The notes: generated from the letters alone by a model not told the origin. Shown: positions 42,042 to 50,767, numbered from the stretch's first letter. The stretch is 64,000 bases of DNA from Fluviibacter phosphoraccumulans (GCF_016110345.1 NZ_AP019011.1:1860001-1924000); one strand, 5' to 3'. Translations and numbers: made by a program.

Positions 42042-42440
42042 TTAAGCAGCGGCCTCTTCAGTTTCAACCGCCTCGATGCCTTCCGGACGATCAACCAGTT
42101 CTACGTAGGCGATTGGTGCATTGTCGCCCGGGCGGAAGCCGGCTTTCAGGATACGTGTGTAACCACCCGGACGTGCTTGGTAGCGCGGGCCGAGTTCATT
42201 GAAGAGCTTAACAACCATTTCGCGATCACGCAGACGGGCAAAAGCCAGACGGCGGTTTGCCAGCGTCGGTGCCTTAGCCAAGGTGATGATCGGTTCAACG
42301 ACGCGACGCAGTTCCTTAGCCTTCGGCACGGTAGTGCGGATAGCTTCGTAACGCAGCAGGGCGTTGGTCAGGTTGCGCAACATTGCCAGACGATGGCTGC
42401 TGGTGCGATTCAGTTTGCGAAGACCATGACGGTGACGCAT
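42042..42440 (-). CDS. rplQ: 50S ribosomal protein L17
   Basis: The 132-residue protein starts MRHRHGLRKLNRTSSHRLAM, the universal L17 start, and ends with an acidic ETEEAAA tail as in many betaproteobacteria. L17 binds 23S rRNA near the tunnel exit. It is the last gene of the alpha operon, 27 bases after rpoA, and is followed by the strong terminator at 41986. Confidence 0.98.
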   Translation of the reverse strand: MRHRHGLRKLNRTSSHRLAMLRNLTNALLRYEAIRTTVPKAKELRRVVEPIITLAKAPTLANRRLAFARLRDREMVVKLFNELGPRYQARPGGYTRILKAGFRPGDNAPIAYVELVDRPEGIEAVETEEAAA

Positions 42441-42467
42441 GATGAGTTCCTTTCGTTAATCCGGCGA

Positions 42468-43445
42468 TCAGTTGCGCTCGAGACCGGCCGGTGGCCAGTT
42501 GTCGAGGCGCATACCCAAGGTGAGTCCGCGCGTTGCGAGCACATCCTTGATTTCGTTGAGCGACTTGCGACCCAGGTTCGGGGTCTTGAGCAGCTCGTTT
42601 TCGGTACGCTGAATCAGGTCGCCGATGTAATAGATATTTTCAGCCTTCAGGCAGTTGGCCGAACGCACCGTCAGCTCAAGGTCGTCGACCGGCTTGAGCA
42701 GAACTGGGTCGATCGGCGCCGACTTGCCACCGTCAGCACCACTAGCGGTGCCTTCAAGGTCCGCAAATAGCGACATCTGATCGATCAGAATGCGTGCAGC
42801 AATGCGCACGGCTTCTTCAGGATCAATGACACCGTCTGTTTCAATATCCATCACCAACTTGTCGAGGTCGGTACGCTGTTCAACACGGGCAGCATCAACC
42901 GAGTAAGCAACACGGCGCACTGGGCTGAAGCTGGCATCCAGCATCAGATGGCCAATAACCTTGTGCTCTTCGGCTTGCTTGCGCTGATTGGCGGGGACGT
43001 AGCCACGACCTTTTTCAACCTTGATTTCCATGTCCAGCTTACCGCCAGCATGGATGTGCGCCAGCACGTGGTCCGGATTGATGATTTCAACGTCGTGCGG
43101 CACTTCGATATCCGAAGCACGGACAACGCCTTCACCCGACTTGCTGACACGGACCACAACCTCATTGCGGCTGTGTAGTTTAAACACAACGCCCTTCAGG
43201 TTGAGGAGCAGGTCAACAACGTCTTCCTGAACACCGTCGATCGTCGAGTACTCGTGAACGACACCGTCGATCTTGACTTCGGTCGGCGCGTAGCCTTCCA
43301 TGGACGACAGCAGGATGCGGCGCAGTGCATTACCCAGCGTATGACCATAACCACGCTCGAACGGTTCCATGACCACTTTGGCGTGAACCGGAGAGATGGT
43401 CTGGACATCGATGCTGCGCGGCTTCAATAGTGCATTTCCTTGCAT
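42468..43445 (-). CDS. rpoA: RNA polymerase subunit alpha
   Basis: The ATG encoding MQGNALLKPRSIDVQ has AGGA eight bases upstream and gives 325 residues, the usual length; a longer frame adds eight codons with no support. The N-terminal domain dimerises the polymerase (GYGHTLGNALRRILLSSMEG), and the C-terminal domain carries the DNA/activator contact LRSANCLKAENIYYIGDL-like stretch (VRSANCLKAENIYYIGDLIQ). The C-terminal domain is the target of FNR and OxyR whose sites are described above. Confidence 0.98.
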   Translation of the reverse strand: MQGNALLKPRSIDVQTISPVHAKVVMEPFERGYGHTLGNALRRILLSSMEGYAPTEVKIDGVVHEYSTIDGVQEDVVDLLLNLKGVVFKLHSRNEVVVRVSKSGEGVVRASDIEVPHDVEIINPDHVLAHIHAGGKLDMEIKVEKGRGYVPANQRKQAEEHKVIGHLMLDASFSPVRRVAYSVDAARVEQRTDLDKLVMDIETDGVIDPEEAVRIAARILIDQMSLFADLEGTASGADGGKSAPIDPVLLKPVDDLELTVRSANCLKAENIYYIGDLIQRTENELLKTPNLGRKSLNEIKDVLATRGLTLGMRLDNWPPAGLERN

Positions 43446-43501
43446 GAGCGATTCCTGTTTAAGATTCAAAAGTAAGCTGAAAACTCAGTGAGCCTTGAGG
43501 C

Positions 43502-44131
43502 TTACTTCGAATACAGTTCGATGACGAGGCCTTCGTTGAGGGTCGGCGACAGCTCAGAGCGCTGTGGCATTGCCTTGAAGGTTGCCTTGCCAGCTTTAAC
43601 GTCCACCGAGATCCACTCTGGGAAACCACGGCTTTCGGCAGCTTCAAGCGCAGCCTTGACACGCAGTTGACCACGCGAAGCTTCCGTCAGCTCAACCACG
43701 TCACCCGGCTTGAGGGTGTACGAAGGAATGTTGACGCGCTTGCCGTTAACCAGGATACCGTTGTGGCGAACCAGCTGACGTGCTTCTGCACGTGAACCGG
43801 CAAAGCCCATACGATAGGTCGAAGCATCCAGGCGGGCTTCAAGCAGTTGTAGCAGGTTTTCACCCGTCTGACCCTTGCGGCTGTCAGCTTTGGCGAAAAT
43901 ACGGCGGAACTGGCCTTCGAGCACGCCGTAGATACGACGAATCTTTTGCTTAGCACGCAGGTGCACACCAAAATCAGAGAGACGCGCACCCGAACGCTGA
44001 CCATGTTGGCCAGGTGCGTAGGCACGACGCTCGATAGCGCACTTGTCGCTGAAACATTTCTCAGCCTTGAGGAACAGCTTTTCGCCTTCGCGGCGGCACT
44101 GACGGCATTTAGGATCTAGATTACGAGCCAT
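43502..44131 (-). CDS. rpsD: 30S ribosomal protein S4
   Basis: The 209-residue protein begins MARNLDPKCRQCRREGEKLF, a cysteine-bearing S4 start of the kind found in betaproteobacteria (CRQC, then SDKCAIERR could bind zinc), and has the S4 RNA-binding domain (LDASTYRMGFAGSRAEARQL). S4 nucleates 30S assembly and in E. coli represses its own operon. It is 12 bases after rpsK and 56 before rpoA. Confidence 0.98.
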   Translation of the reverse strand: MARNLDPKCRQCRREGEKLFLKAEKCFSDKCAIERRAYAPGQHGQRSGARLSDFGVHLRAKQKIRRIYGVLEGQFRRIFAKADSRKGQTGENLLQLLEARLDASTYRMGFAGSRAEARQLVRHNGILVNGKRVNIPSYTLKPGDVVELTEASRGQLRVKAALEAAESRGFPEWISVDVKAGKATFKAMPQRSELSPTLNEGLVIELYSK

Positions 44132-44143
44132 GTCAGGTTCTCC

Positions 44144-44533
44144 TTAAATACGGCGCTTTTTCGGAGGACGGCAGCCGTTGTGCGGCACCGGAGTCACATC
44201 CGAAATTGCAGTGATCTTGATTCCCAAGGCGTTCAATGCACGCACAGCCGATTCACGGCCTGGGCCCGGACCCTTGATGCGGACTTCAAGATTCTTGATG
44301 CCACATTCTTGGGCCACTTTACCGGCTGCTTCCGCAGCGACCTGAGCTGCAAACGGGGTCGACTTACGGGAGCCCTTGAAGCCGGCGCCACCTGAAGTTG
44401 CCCACGACAGTGCATTGCCCTGGCGATCGGTAATGGTGATGATGGTGTTATTGAACGATGCGTGGACGTGAACAATCCCGTCGGCAATGTTCTTTTTAAT
44501 CTTTTTACGAACTTTAGTCGATGTCTTGGCCAT
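44144..44533 (-). CDS. rpsK: 30S ribosomal protein S11
   Basis: The 129-residue protein shows the S11 landmarks GIVHVHASFNNTIITITDRQ and the C-terminal PVPHNGCRPPKKRRI. S11 sits on the 30S platform near the E site. It follows rpsM by 28 bases and precedes rpsD by 12. Confidence 0.98.
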   Translation of the reverse strand: MAKTSTKVRKKIKKNIADGIVHVHASFNNTIITITDRQGNALSWATSGGAGFKGSRKSTPFAAQVAAEAAGKVAQECGIKNLEVRIKGPGPGRESAVRALNALGIKITAISDVTPVPHNGCRPPKKRRI

Positions 44534-44561
44534 TTTTGGTGCCTTTCCTTATGCGACTCGG

Positions 44562-44927
44562 TTACTTCTTACCAGCGATCGCGGCCTTGCGCGGACCCTT
44601 ACGGGTACGAGCATTGGTACGCGTGCGCTGACCGCGGCAGGGGAGACCCTTGCGATGGCGGAAACCACGATAGCAACCAAGATCCATGAGGCGCTTGATA
44701 TTCATGGTGACTTCACGGCGGAGGTCACCTTCTACGGTGAACTTCGCGACTTCGTCACGCAGACGCTCCATGTCAGCATCTGTCAGATCTTTGATCTTGA
44801 CCGAACGCGTAACACCGGCAGCGTCACAGATTTTCTGTGCACGTGTACGACCGATGCCAAAAATGGCAGTCAGTGCGATTTCGGCATGTTGATGGTTGGG
44901 AATATTTACCCCAGCAATACGAGCCAT
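44562..44927 (-). CDS. rpsM: 30S ribosomal protein S13
   Basis: The 121-residue protein starts MARIAGVNIPNHQHAEIALT and ends in a basic tail (NARTRKGPRKAAIAGKK) that touches P-site tRNA. S13 also forms bridges to the 50S subunit. It is 50 bases downstream of rpmJ, with a perfect inverted repeat in that gap. Confidence 0.98.
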   Translation of the reverse strand: MARIAGVNIPNHQHAEIALTAIFGIGRTRAQKICDAAGVTRSVKIKDLTDADMERLRDEVAKFTVEGDLRREVTMNIKRLMDLGCYRGFRHRKGLPCRGQRTRTNARTRKGPRKAAIAGKK

Positions 44928-44958
44928 TGAGTATCCTCAGTCTCTACTGAACTTGAAC

Positions 44959-44979
44959 AATTGCGTCGACGACGCAATT
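44959..44979 (-). promoter_or_regulatory. Perfect 9-bp hairpin at the rpmJ stop codon
   Basis: AATTGCGTC (44959-44967) and GACGCAATT (44971-44979) pair perfectly with a three-base loop. The stem overlaps the TAA of rpmJ and lies before the SD of rpsM. It may be a site for S4 repression of the alpha operon, an RNase site or an attenuator. Confidence 0.5.
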
Positions 44980-45091
44980 AACCCTGACGCTGCTTATGGC
45001 GTGGATCGGTGCAAATCACACGCACCACACCTTTGCGGCGGATGATCTTGCAGTTCCGGCATAAGCGCCGTACCGAAGCCAAAACTTTCAT
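44978..45091 (-). CDS. rpmJ: 50S ribosomal protein L36
   Basis: This short gene encodes 37 residues, MKVLASVRRLCRNCKIIRRK and then GVVRVICTDPRHKQRQG. It is the zinc-binding (C+) form, with C11, C14, C27 and H32 as ligands. The ATG at 45091 follows AAAGGAGTAGCTA, a strong SD. It lies 115 bases downstream of secY with no infA between them. Confidence 0.97.
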   Translation of the reverse strand: MKVLASVRRLCRNCKIIRRKGVVRVICTDPRHKQRQG

Positions 45092-45206
45092 TAGCTACTC
45101 CTTTATATCGACGTTCAGCCCAGCCGTGGCATTCCGTCGGGTTCTTGCGTAGAGATTTAAAACAAAAAAGCGTTACAGCTCACAACCAGTTTGAATCGGC
45201 AGCGCC

Positions 45207-46523
45207 TTAGCGATTACCTAAACCACCTTTGAAGTTTGCCTTCTTCAGGAGGTTTTCATACTGATGCGACATTGCGAAAGCCTGCACCTGAGACATAAAG
45301 TCCATGGTGACGACCACAATAATGAGCAGCGAGGTGCCGCCGAAGTAGAACGGTACGTTCCACTTGAGAATCAGGAATTCTGGCAACAAACAGACGATGG
45401 TGATGTACACGGCACCGATCAGTGTGAGGCGGGTTAGAATTTTTTCGATGTAACGCGAGGTCTGCTCACCTGGACGGATACCCGGGATGAAGGCACCGCT
45501 CTTCTTCAGGTTGTCCGAAGTCTCGCGAGTATTGAATACCAAGGCGGTATAAAAGAAGCAAAAGAAGATGATCGCTGCTGCATAGAGCAGGATATAAAGC
45601 GGCTGGCCCGGCGACAAACCGTTCGCGATGTCTTTCAGCCACAACATATTCTCACCGGCGCCAAACCAACCAGCCAGCGTTGCCGGAAAAAGAATGATCG
45701 ACGAGGCGAAAATTGGCGGAATAACACCGGCCATATTGAGCTTGAGCGGCAGGAAAGACGACTGACCACCGTAGAGTTTGTTGCCCACTTGGCGCTTTGC
45801 GTAATTCACCAGAATACGGCGCTGACCACGTTCAACGAAGACAACAAATGCAGTCACCAGAATAACGATAGCAACAATCACAATGGCGGTCAGCGGATTC
45901 ATGGCACCGGTACGCACCAGCTCCAAGATACCACCCAGAGAACCAGGCAGGCCTGCTGCGATACCCGCAAAAATGATGATCGAGATGCCGTTACCCAAGC
46001 CGCGTTCAGTGATCTGTTCACCCACCCACATCAGGAACATCGTTCCCGTGACCAGCGTGATCACCGTTTCAAAGCGGAAGGCCATACCCGGATCAAGCAC
46101 AAGGCCTGGCTGCGCTTCGAGCGCAACGGCAATACCTAAGGCTTGGAAAAACGCCAATGCAACTGTGCCATAGCGTGTGTACTGCGAAATCTTGTGCTGT
46201 CCAGCCTGACCTTCCTTTTTAAGGGCTTCAAGTGCAGGACTAGCGACCGTCATCAATTGCATGATGATCGATGCAGAAATATAGGGCATGATGCCCAAAG
46301 CAAATACGGTAAAACGAGAAAGCGCACCACCGGAGAACATGTTAAACATGCCGAGGATGCCGTCTTTCTGGCGGGAAAACAGATCGGACAGCACCGACGG
46401 GTCGATTCCCGGTACGGGAATATGGGCGCCGATGCGATACACGATGAGTGCGCCCAGGAGGAACATCAAGCGACGCTTGAGTTCTCCGTGTTTGCTACCC
46501 TGCGTGAGTGCGTTTTGCTGCAT
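45207..46523 (-). CDS. secY: Protein translocase subunit SecY
   Basis: The 438-residue protein has ten membrane helices and the SecY signatures ISASIIMQLMTVASPALEAL (plug and TM2 area) and FIPGIRPGEQTSRYIEKILT before TM9. It forms the protein-conducting channel for export and membrane insertion. It closes the spc operon, 22 bases after rplO. Confidence 0.98.
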   Translation of the reverse strand: MQQNALTQGSKHGELKRRLMFLLGALIVYRIGAHIPVPGIDPSVLSDLFSRQKDGILGMFNMFSGGALSRFTVFALGIMPYISASIIMQLMTVASPALEALKKEGQAGQHKISQYTRYGTVALAFFQALGIAVALEAQPGLVLDPGMAFRFETVITLVTGTMFLMWVGEQITERGLGNGISIIIFAGIAAGLPGSLGGILELVRTGAMNPLTAIVIVAIVILVTAFVVFVERGQRRILVNYAKRQVGNKLYGGQSSFLPLKLNMAGVIPPIFASSIILFPATLAGWFGAGENMLWLKDIANGLSPGQPLYILLYAAAIIFFCFFYTALVFNTRETSDNLKKSGAFIPGIRPGEQTSRYIEKILTRLTLIGAVYITIVCLLPEFLILKWNVPFYFGGTSLLIIVVVTMDFMSQVQAFAMSHQYENLLKKANFKGGLGNR

Positions 46524-46545
46524 GTCCGATCAGTTCCTGTTTGAC

Positions 46546-46983
46546 TTAAGCTGCTTCGATCGAGCCGCCAGCGGCTTCGATGGCTGCCTTCGCACCCTTG
46601 GTGGCGCTGATGCCCTTCAAAACAACCTTACGGCTGATTTCACCAGACAGCACAACCTTGGCCGACAGGGCCAACGAAGACACAACGCCACACTGCTTGA
46701 GCACAGCCAGGTCGATATCATCAACCGGGATGTTCTGCAGATCGCTCAGGCGGATTTCAGCAACACGCGCACGCGTTAGCGAAATGAAACCACGCTTGGG
46801 CAGGCGACGATGCAGCGGCATTTGACCGCCTTCGAAACCAACCTTATGGTAACCACCCGTACGCGACTTCTGACCTTTGTGACCACGACCCGAGGTTTTG
46901 CCCAGACCGCTGCCAATGCCACGACCAACACGCTTTGCAGCGTGCTTGGCGCCAGCACTGGGTTTAATGGTATTGAGTTCCAT
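46546..46983 (-). CDS. rplO: 50S ribosomal protein L15
   Basis: The 145-residue protein has the typical Gly/Arg/Lys-rich N-terminus KRVGRGIGSGLGKTSGRGHK that penetrates 23S rRNA, and ends GAKAAIEAAGGSIEAA. L15 is a late assembly protein of the 50S subunit. It lies between rpmD (9-base gap) and secY. Confidence 0.98.
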   Translation of the reverse strand: MELNTIKPSAGAKHAAKRVGRGIGSGLGKTSGRGHKGQKSRTGGYHKVGFEGGQMPLHRRLPKRGFISLTRARVAEIRLSDLQNIPVDDIDLAVLKQCGVVSSLALSAKVVLSGEISRKVVLKGISATKGAKAAIEAAGGSIEAA

Positions 46984-46992
46984 AACTTCCTC

Positions 46993-47178
46993 TTAGACGC
47001 TTTCGCTCTTCACGAGGTATTGCACCTTGTGAATCATGCCGCGGACAGCCGGGGTATCTTCCAGCACAGCGGTCGAGTTAACACGGCCCAGACCCAGACC
47101 ACGCACTGTAGCGCGGTGATCTTGCTTGGTACCGATAACGCTCTTGACGAGCGTGACCTTGAGTTTCTTATTCGACAT
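46993..47178 (-). CDS. rpmD: 50S ribosomal protein L30
   Basis: The 61-residue protein reads KKLKVTLVKSVIGTKQDHRA and ends VQYLVKSESV, matching L30, a small protein of the 50S subunit absent from some bacteria. It is separated from rpsE by only three bases. Confidence 0.97.
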   Translation of the reverse strand: MSNKKLKVTLVKSVIGTKQDHRATVRGLGLGRVNSTAVLEDTPAVRGMIHKVQYLVKSESV

Positions 47179-47181
47179 GAA

Positions 47182-47709
47182 TTACCCCAGAATTTCTTCG
47201 ACGGTCTTGCCACGCTTGGCAGCAACTTCCGACGGTGTGTTCATGGACTTCAGACCATTCAAGGTAGCGCGAATGACGTTGTACGGGTTAGTCGAGCCAA
47301 GGCACTTGGCAACAACGTTGGTGATACCAACCACTTCGAACACGTTACGCACTGCACCACCGGCGATGATCCCGGTACCTTCAGGGGCCGGTTGAATGAT
47401 CACCTTGGCTGCGCCATGACGGCCCATCAGCGTGTGCTGAACGGTACCGTTCTTGAGCGAAACCTTGAATAGGCGACGACGGGCTTCTTCCATGGCCTTT
47501 TGAACTGCCAACGGCACTTCGCGAGCCTTGCCCTTACCCATACCGACACCACCGTCACCGTCACCGACCACAGTCAGTGCGGCGAAGCTCATGATGCGGC
47601 CACCCTTTACTGTCTTGCTAACGCGGTTGATGGCAACCATCTTCTCGCGCAGGCCAGACTCATCACGCTCTTCCGCTTGTTGCGGTTTGCGACTTTGTGC
47701 TTTCGCCAT
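47182..47709 (-). CDS. rpsE: 30S ribosomal protein S5
   Basis: The 175-residue protein has the S5 double-stranded RNA-binding domain (VGDGDGGVGMGKGKAREVPL) and the C-terminal S5 fold. S5 guards decoding accuracy; the loop KTVKGGRIMSFAALTV is where spectinomycin-resistance changes occur and looks wild type. It follows rplR by 24 bases. Confidence 0.98.
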   Translation of the reverse strand: MAKAQSRKPQQAEERDESGLREKMVAINRVSKTVKGGRIMSFAALTVVGDGDGGVGMGKGKAREVPLAVQKAMEEARRRLFKVSLKNGTVQHTLMGRHGAAKVIIQPAPEGTGIIAGGAVRNVFEVVGITNVVAKCLGSTNPYNVIRATLNGLKSMNTPSEVAAKRGKTVEEILG

Positions 47710-47733
47710 AGTTATCCTCGATTCCTACGCGGC

Positions 47734-48090
47734 TTAGAACTTAAGACCGTTTTCACGGGCAGCTTCAGCCAGAGCCTTGACACGGCCGTGGTACTTGAAA
47801 CCCGAGCGGTCAAAAGCCACTTCTTCGATACCAGCTTTGCGGGCACGTTCAGCAACCAGCTTGCCAACCGTCTGTGCAGCTGCAACGTTACCGCCGTTCG
47901 GCACATCCTTGCGGATATCCGTTTCAACGGTGGAGGCAGCAGCCAGCACTTTACCGCCACAAGCAGAAATGACTTGGGCATAGATGTGCTGATTGGTGCG
48001 GAAAACGCTCAGGCGCACGGCCTTCAGGCCAGCGATGCGGGCACGTGCCTGACGGGCACGGCGCAGACGCGACTGTTTCTTATCTTTCAT
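47734..48090 (-). CDS. rplR: 50S ribosomal protein L18
   Basis: The 118-residue protein starts with a basic arm (KKQSRLRRARQARARIAGLK) and ends FDRSGFKYHGRVKALAEAAR, as expected for L18, which carries 5S rRNA into the 50S subunit with L5. It is nine bases downstream of rplF. Confidence 0.98.
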   Translation of the reverse strand: MKDKKQSRLRRARQARARIAGLKAVRLSVFRTNQHIYAQVISACGGKVLAAASTVETDIRKDVPNGGNVAAAQTVGKLVAERARKAGIEEVAFDRSGFKYHGRVKALAEAARENGLKF

Positions 48091-48099
48091 GGGGCACCC

Positions 48100-48633
48100 T
48101 TACTTCTTCTTGGTTTCCTTGAGGATGACGACCTCATCGGCGTAGCGCACACCCTTGCCCTTGTAAGGCTCTGGCTTGCGATAAGCACGAATTTCGGCAG
48201 CAACCTGACCTACTTGTTGCTTGTCAATCCCCTTGATCAGGACTTCGGTTTGCGACGGGGTTTCCACTTTGACGCCAGCAGGCATCTTGTGAGCAACCGG
48301 GTGCGAGAAACCGAGCGAAAGGTTCAGGGTGTCACCCTGGGCAGCGGCACGATAGCCCACACCAACCAGAGTCAGTTTCTTTTCGAAACCCTTGGACACG
48401 CCATTGACCAGGTTGGCCAGCAGTGCGCGGGTGGTACCCGACAGTGCGTTTGCATTTTCTGCACCCGCTACTGGCTTAACCATCAGCTGCTCACCCTCAA
48501 CCACGACTTCAACAGCCGGATTGCGATTCAGTGTCAACGAACCCAACGGGCCCTTGACTGTGACGTTGCCACCGGCCAGGCTGACTTCCACGCCCTTCGG
48601 CAGTGCGACTGGATTCTTAGCTACGCGAGACAT
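48100..48633 (-). CDS. rplF: 50S ribosomal protein L6
   Basis: The ATG encoding MSRVAKNPVALPKGVEV gives 177 residues, the family norm; the longer frame upstream adds a stretch overlapping rpsH and is not used. The protein has two repeated domains and ends with EPYKGKGVRYADEVVILKET-type sequence. L6 lies near the factor-binding site. Confidence 0.98.
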   Translation of the reverse strand: MSRVAKNPVALPKGVEVSLAGGNVTVKGPLGSLTLNRNPAVEVVVEGEQLMVKPVAGAENANALSGTTRALLANLVNGVSKGFEKKLTLVGVGYRAAAQGDTLNLSLGFSHPVAHKMPAGVKVETPSQTEVLIKGIDKQQVGQVAAEIRAYRKPEPYKGKGVRYADEVVILKETKKK

Positions 48634-48646
48634 ATTGAATCCTCCC

Positions 48647-49042
48647 TTACGCCACGTAGCAGAGCACTTCACCGCCGACATTGGCGGCGCGAGCGTTGCG
48701 ATCAGTCATCACACCTTGTGGTGTAGAGACAATTGCAATGCCCAGGCCATTCATGACGCGGGGAATGTCAGCAGACGGTTTGTAGACACGCAGGCCAGGG
48801 CGAGAGACGCGCTCAATGCGCTCAATCACTGGGCGACCAGCGTAGTACTTCAGACCAATTTCAAGTTCCGGCTTGGCAGCTTCACCACGCACGGCAAAAT
48901 CCTCAACGTAACCTTCATCCTTGAGCACTTTTGCAACAGCAACTTTAAGCTTGGAGGAGGGCATACGCACCACCAGCTTTTGTGCCATTTGCGCATTGCG
49001 GATGCGGGTCAGCATATCGGCGATCGGATCACTCATTGCCAT
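48647..49042 (-). CDS. rpsH: 30S ribosomal protein S8
   Basis: The 131-residue protein begins MAMSDPIADMLTRIRNAQMA and ends with the S8 signature GLGIAIVSTPQGVMTDRNAR. In E. coli S8 binds 16S rRNA helix 21 and also represses the spc operon at the rplE mRNA. Gaps are 13 and 15 bases to its neighbours. Confidence 0.98.
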   Translation of the reverse strand: MAMSDPIADMLTRIRNAQMAQKLVVRMPSSKLKVAVAKVLKDEGYVEDFAVRGEAAKPELEIGLKYYAGRPVIERIERVSRPGLRVYKPSADIPRVMNGLGIAIVSTPQGVMTDRNARAANVGGEVLCYVA

Positions 49043-49057
49043 ATCAAATCCTCCTGC

Positions 49058-49363
49058 TTACCAGCTGGCCTTGATCACGCCCGGGATTTCTCCCTTAAAG
49101 GCGAGCTCACGGATTTTGTGACGGCACAGACCGAACTTACGGAATGTGCCACGGGGACGGCCCGTCAACTGACAGCGGTTGCGGGTACGGGTTGGGTTAG
49201 CGTTACGTGGCAGCTGCTGCAACTTCAAACGAGCTTCGTAACGAACTTCGTCGCTTTGCGATTGGTCGTTAATCACTGCTTGCAGGGCTTCACGCTTCTT
49301 AGCAAACTTCGCGACGAGCGCGCGACGTTTCGCTTCACGATTGATCAGGGCTGTTTTGGCCAT
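49058..49363 (-). CDS. rpsN: 30S ribosomal protein S14, zinc-independent form
   Basis: The ATG encoding MAKTALINREAKRRAL gives 101 residues, the long C-minus form with no CxxC zinc motifs. It ends RKFGLCRHKIRELAFKGEIP plus a short tail. S14 is a late assembly protein of the 30S head. A longer upstream frame is discarded because it overlaps rplE. Confidence 0.98.
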   Translation of the reverse strand: MAKTALINREAKRRALVAKFAKKREALQAVINDQSQSDEVRYEARLKLQQLPRNANPTRTRNRCQLTGRPRGTFRKFGLCRHKIRELAFKGEIPGVIKASW

Positions 49364-49370
49364 AATCGCC

Positions 49371-49910
49371 TCAATTCTTGAAAGGGAACTTGAAGGCAGC
49401 CAGCAGAGCCTTAGCTTCACTGTCATTCTTCGCGGTTGTCGTGATGCTGATATTCATCCCGCGCAGAGCATCGATCTTGTCGTACTCAATTTCCGGGAAA
49501 ATAATCTGCTCTTTGACACCCATGTTGTAGTTACCACGGCCATCGAAGCCCTTGCCCTGAACACCACGGAAGTCGCGAACACGCGGCAAGGCCACGGTTA
49601 CCAAACGATCGAGGAATTCGAACATGCGCGGACCGCGCAGGGTCACCATGCAGCCAATCGGGTAGTTATCACGAATCTTGAAGCCGGCGATCGACTTACG
49701 CGACAAGGTAACCACCGGCTTTTGGCCAGCAATTTTGGTCAGGTCAGACACGGCGTGCTCAAGAACCTTCTTGTCAGCGACGGCCTCACCGACACCCATG
49801 TTCAGGGTGATCTTGGTGATGCGCGGCACTTCCATCGGCGACTTGAAGCTGAATTCTTTCATCAGCGCCGGGGCAACCGTATTTTTGTAAAAATCTTGCA
49901 AACGTGACAT
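49371..49910 (-). CDS. rplE: 50S ribosomal protein L5
   Basis: The ATG encoding MSRLQDFYKNTVAPALMKEF gives 179 residues, the L5 norm. L5 binds 5S rRNA and contacts P-site tRNA. Motifs PRITKITLNMGVGEAVADKK and GMNISITTTAKNDSEAKALL are conserved. It lies 10 bases after rplX. Confidence 0.98.
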   Translation of the reverse strand: MSRLQDFYKNTVAPALMKEFSFKSPMEVPRITKITLNMGVGEAVADKKVLEHAVSDLTKIAGQKPVVTLSRKSIAGFKIRDNYPIGCMVTLRGPRMFEFLDRLVTVALPRVRDFRGVQGKGFDGRGNYNMGVKEQIIFPEIEYDKIDALRGMNISITTTAKNDSEAKALLAAFKFPFKN

Positions 49911-49920
49911 GCGGATCCCC

Positions 49921-50238
49921 TTATGCCTCAACCTGTTCGCCGTTCGACTTGAACACGCGAACCTTGCGACCATCGTCGAGCACCTTGAAGCCGACACGGT
50001 CACCCTTGCCTGCCTTGGCGTTCCACAGAGCCAGGTTGGAAACCTGAATCGGCATATCCTTGTCAACGATGCCACCAGGCGTACCCAGCATTGGGTTTGG
50101 CTTGGTTGCCTTCTTGACGCGGTTAATGCCTTCTACAACAACGCGGTCTGCGTCGACACGGAGAACAACGGTGCCACGACGGCCCTTGTCCTTACCGGTG
50201 GTGACGATGACTTCGTCGCCTTTACGAATCTTATCCAT
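49921..50238 (-). CDS. rplX: 50S ribosomal protein L24
   Basis: The 105-residue protein has the KOW motif (KGDEVIVTTGKDKGRRGTVV), then PNPMLGTPGGIVDKDMPIQV. L24 starts 50S assembly and sits by the exit tunnel. It is 12 bases after rplN. Confidence 0.98.
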   Translation of the reverse strand: MDKIRKGDEVIVTTGKDKGRRGTVVLRVDADRVVVEGINRVKKATKPNPMLGTPGGIVDKDMPIQVSNLALWNAKAGKGDRVGFKVLDDGRKVRVFKSNGEQVEA

Positions 50239-50250
50239 TTGGCGGCTTCC

Positions 50251-50619
50251 TTATAGCACTTCAGGAGCGAGCGAAACGATCTTCATGAAACGCTCCGAGC
50301 GCAGCTCCCGGGTTACCGGGCCGAAGATACGGGTACCGATAGGTTCGAGCTTGTTATTGAGCAAGACAGCAGCATTGCCATCAAACTTAACCAGCGAACC
50401 ATCGGAACGGCGAACACCCTTGGCGGTGCGAACGACGACGGCGTTATAGACGTCACCCTTCTTCACGCGGCCACGCGGCGCTGCATCTTTGATCGACACC
50501 TTGATGATGTCGCCAATGCCGGCATAACGGCGCTTTGAGCCGCCCAGCACTTTGATACACATTACAGAACGAGCACCGGTGTTATCGGCGACGTCCAGCA
50601 TCGACTGCATCTGAATCAT
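50251..50619 (-). CDS. rplN: 50S ribosomal protein L14
   Basis: Of several in-frame ATGs, the one at 50619 (MIQMQSMLDVADNTGARSV) gives the standard 122 residues and has GGAG six bases upstream. L14 lies at the subunit interface. It is the first gene of the spc operon, preceded by a 176-base gap with a promoter and two inverted repeats. Confidence 0.97.
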   Translation of the reverse strand: MIQMQSMLDVADNTGARSVMCIKVLGGSKRRYAGIGDIIKVSIKDAAPRGRVKKGDVYNAVVVRTAKGVRRSDGSLVKFDGNAAVLLNNKLEPIGTRIFGPVTRELRSERFMKIVSLAPEVL

Positions 50620-50732
50620 CATTAACTCCAACTTGTCCCGCTACCAACTGATGGCGCACGGGCAGTCTTGGGTTTCAACACTTACTACAGCCGAGATTGC
50701 ACAGTGGTGCAATGCAAGGTTGTAGCGAAAGA

Positions 50733-50767
50733 GGCCGGATTATAACGAACTAATCCGGCCATTGCAA
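50733..50767 (-). promoter_or_regulatory. spc operon promoter with overlapping 10-bp palindrome
   Basis: On the minus strand a -35 TTGCAA (50762-50767) and a perfect -10 TATAAT (50739-50744) are 17 bases apart. The inverted repeat GGCCGGATTA / TAATCCGGCC (50733-50742 and 50751-50760) covers the -10 and much of the spacer. It ends at about the start site, so it can only act as DNA and could be an operator. Confidence 0.7.

Noticed and set aside
47500..48726. A 408-codon open frame antisense to rpsE, rplR and rplF
   Set aside because: It spans three real genes on the other strand and shows no SD or domain.
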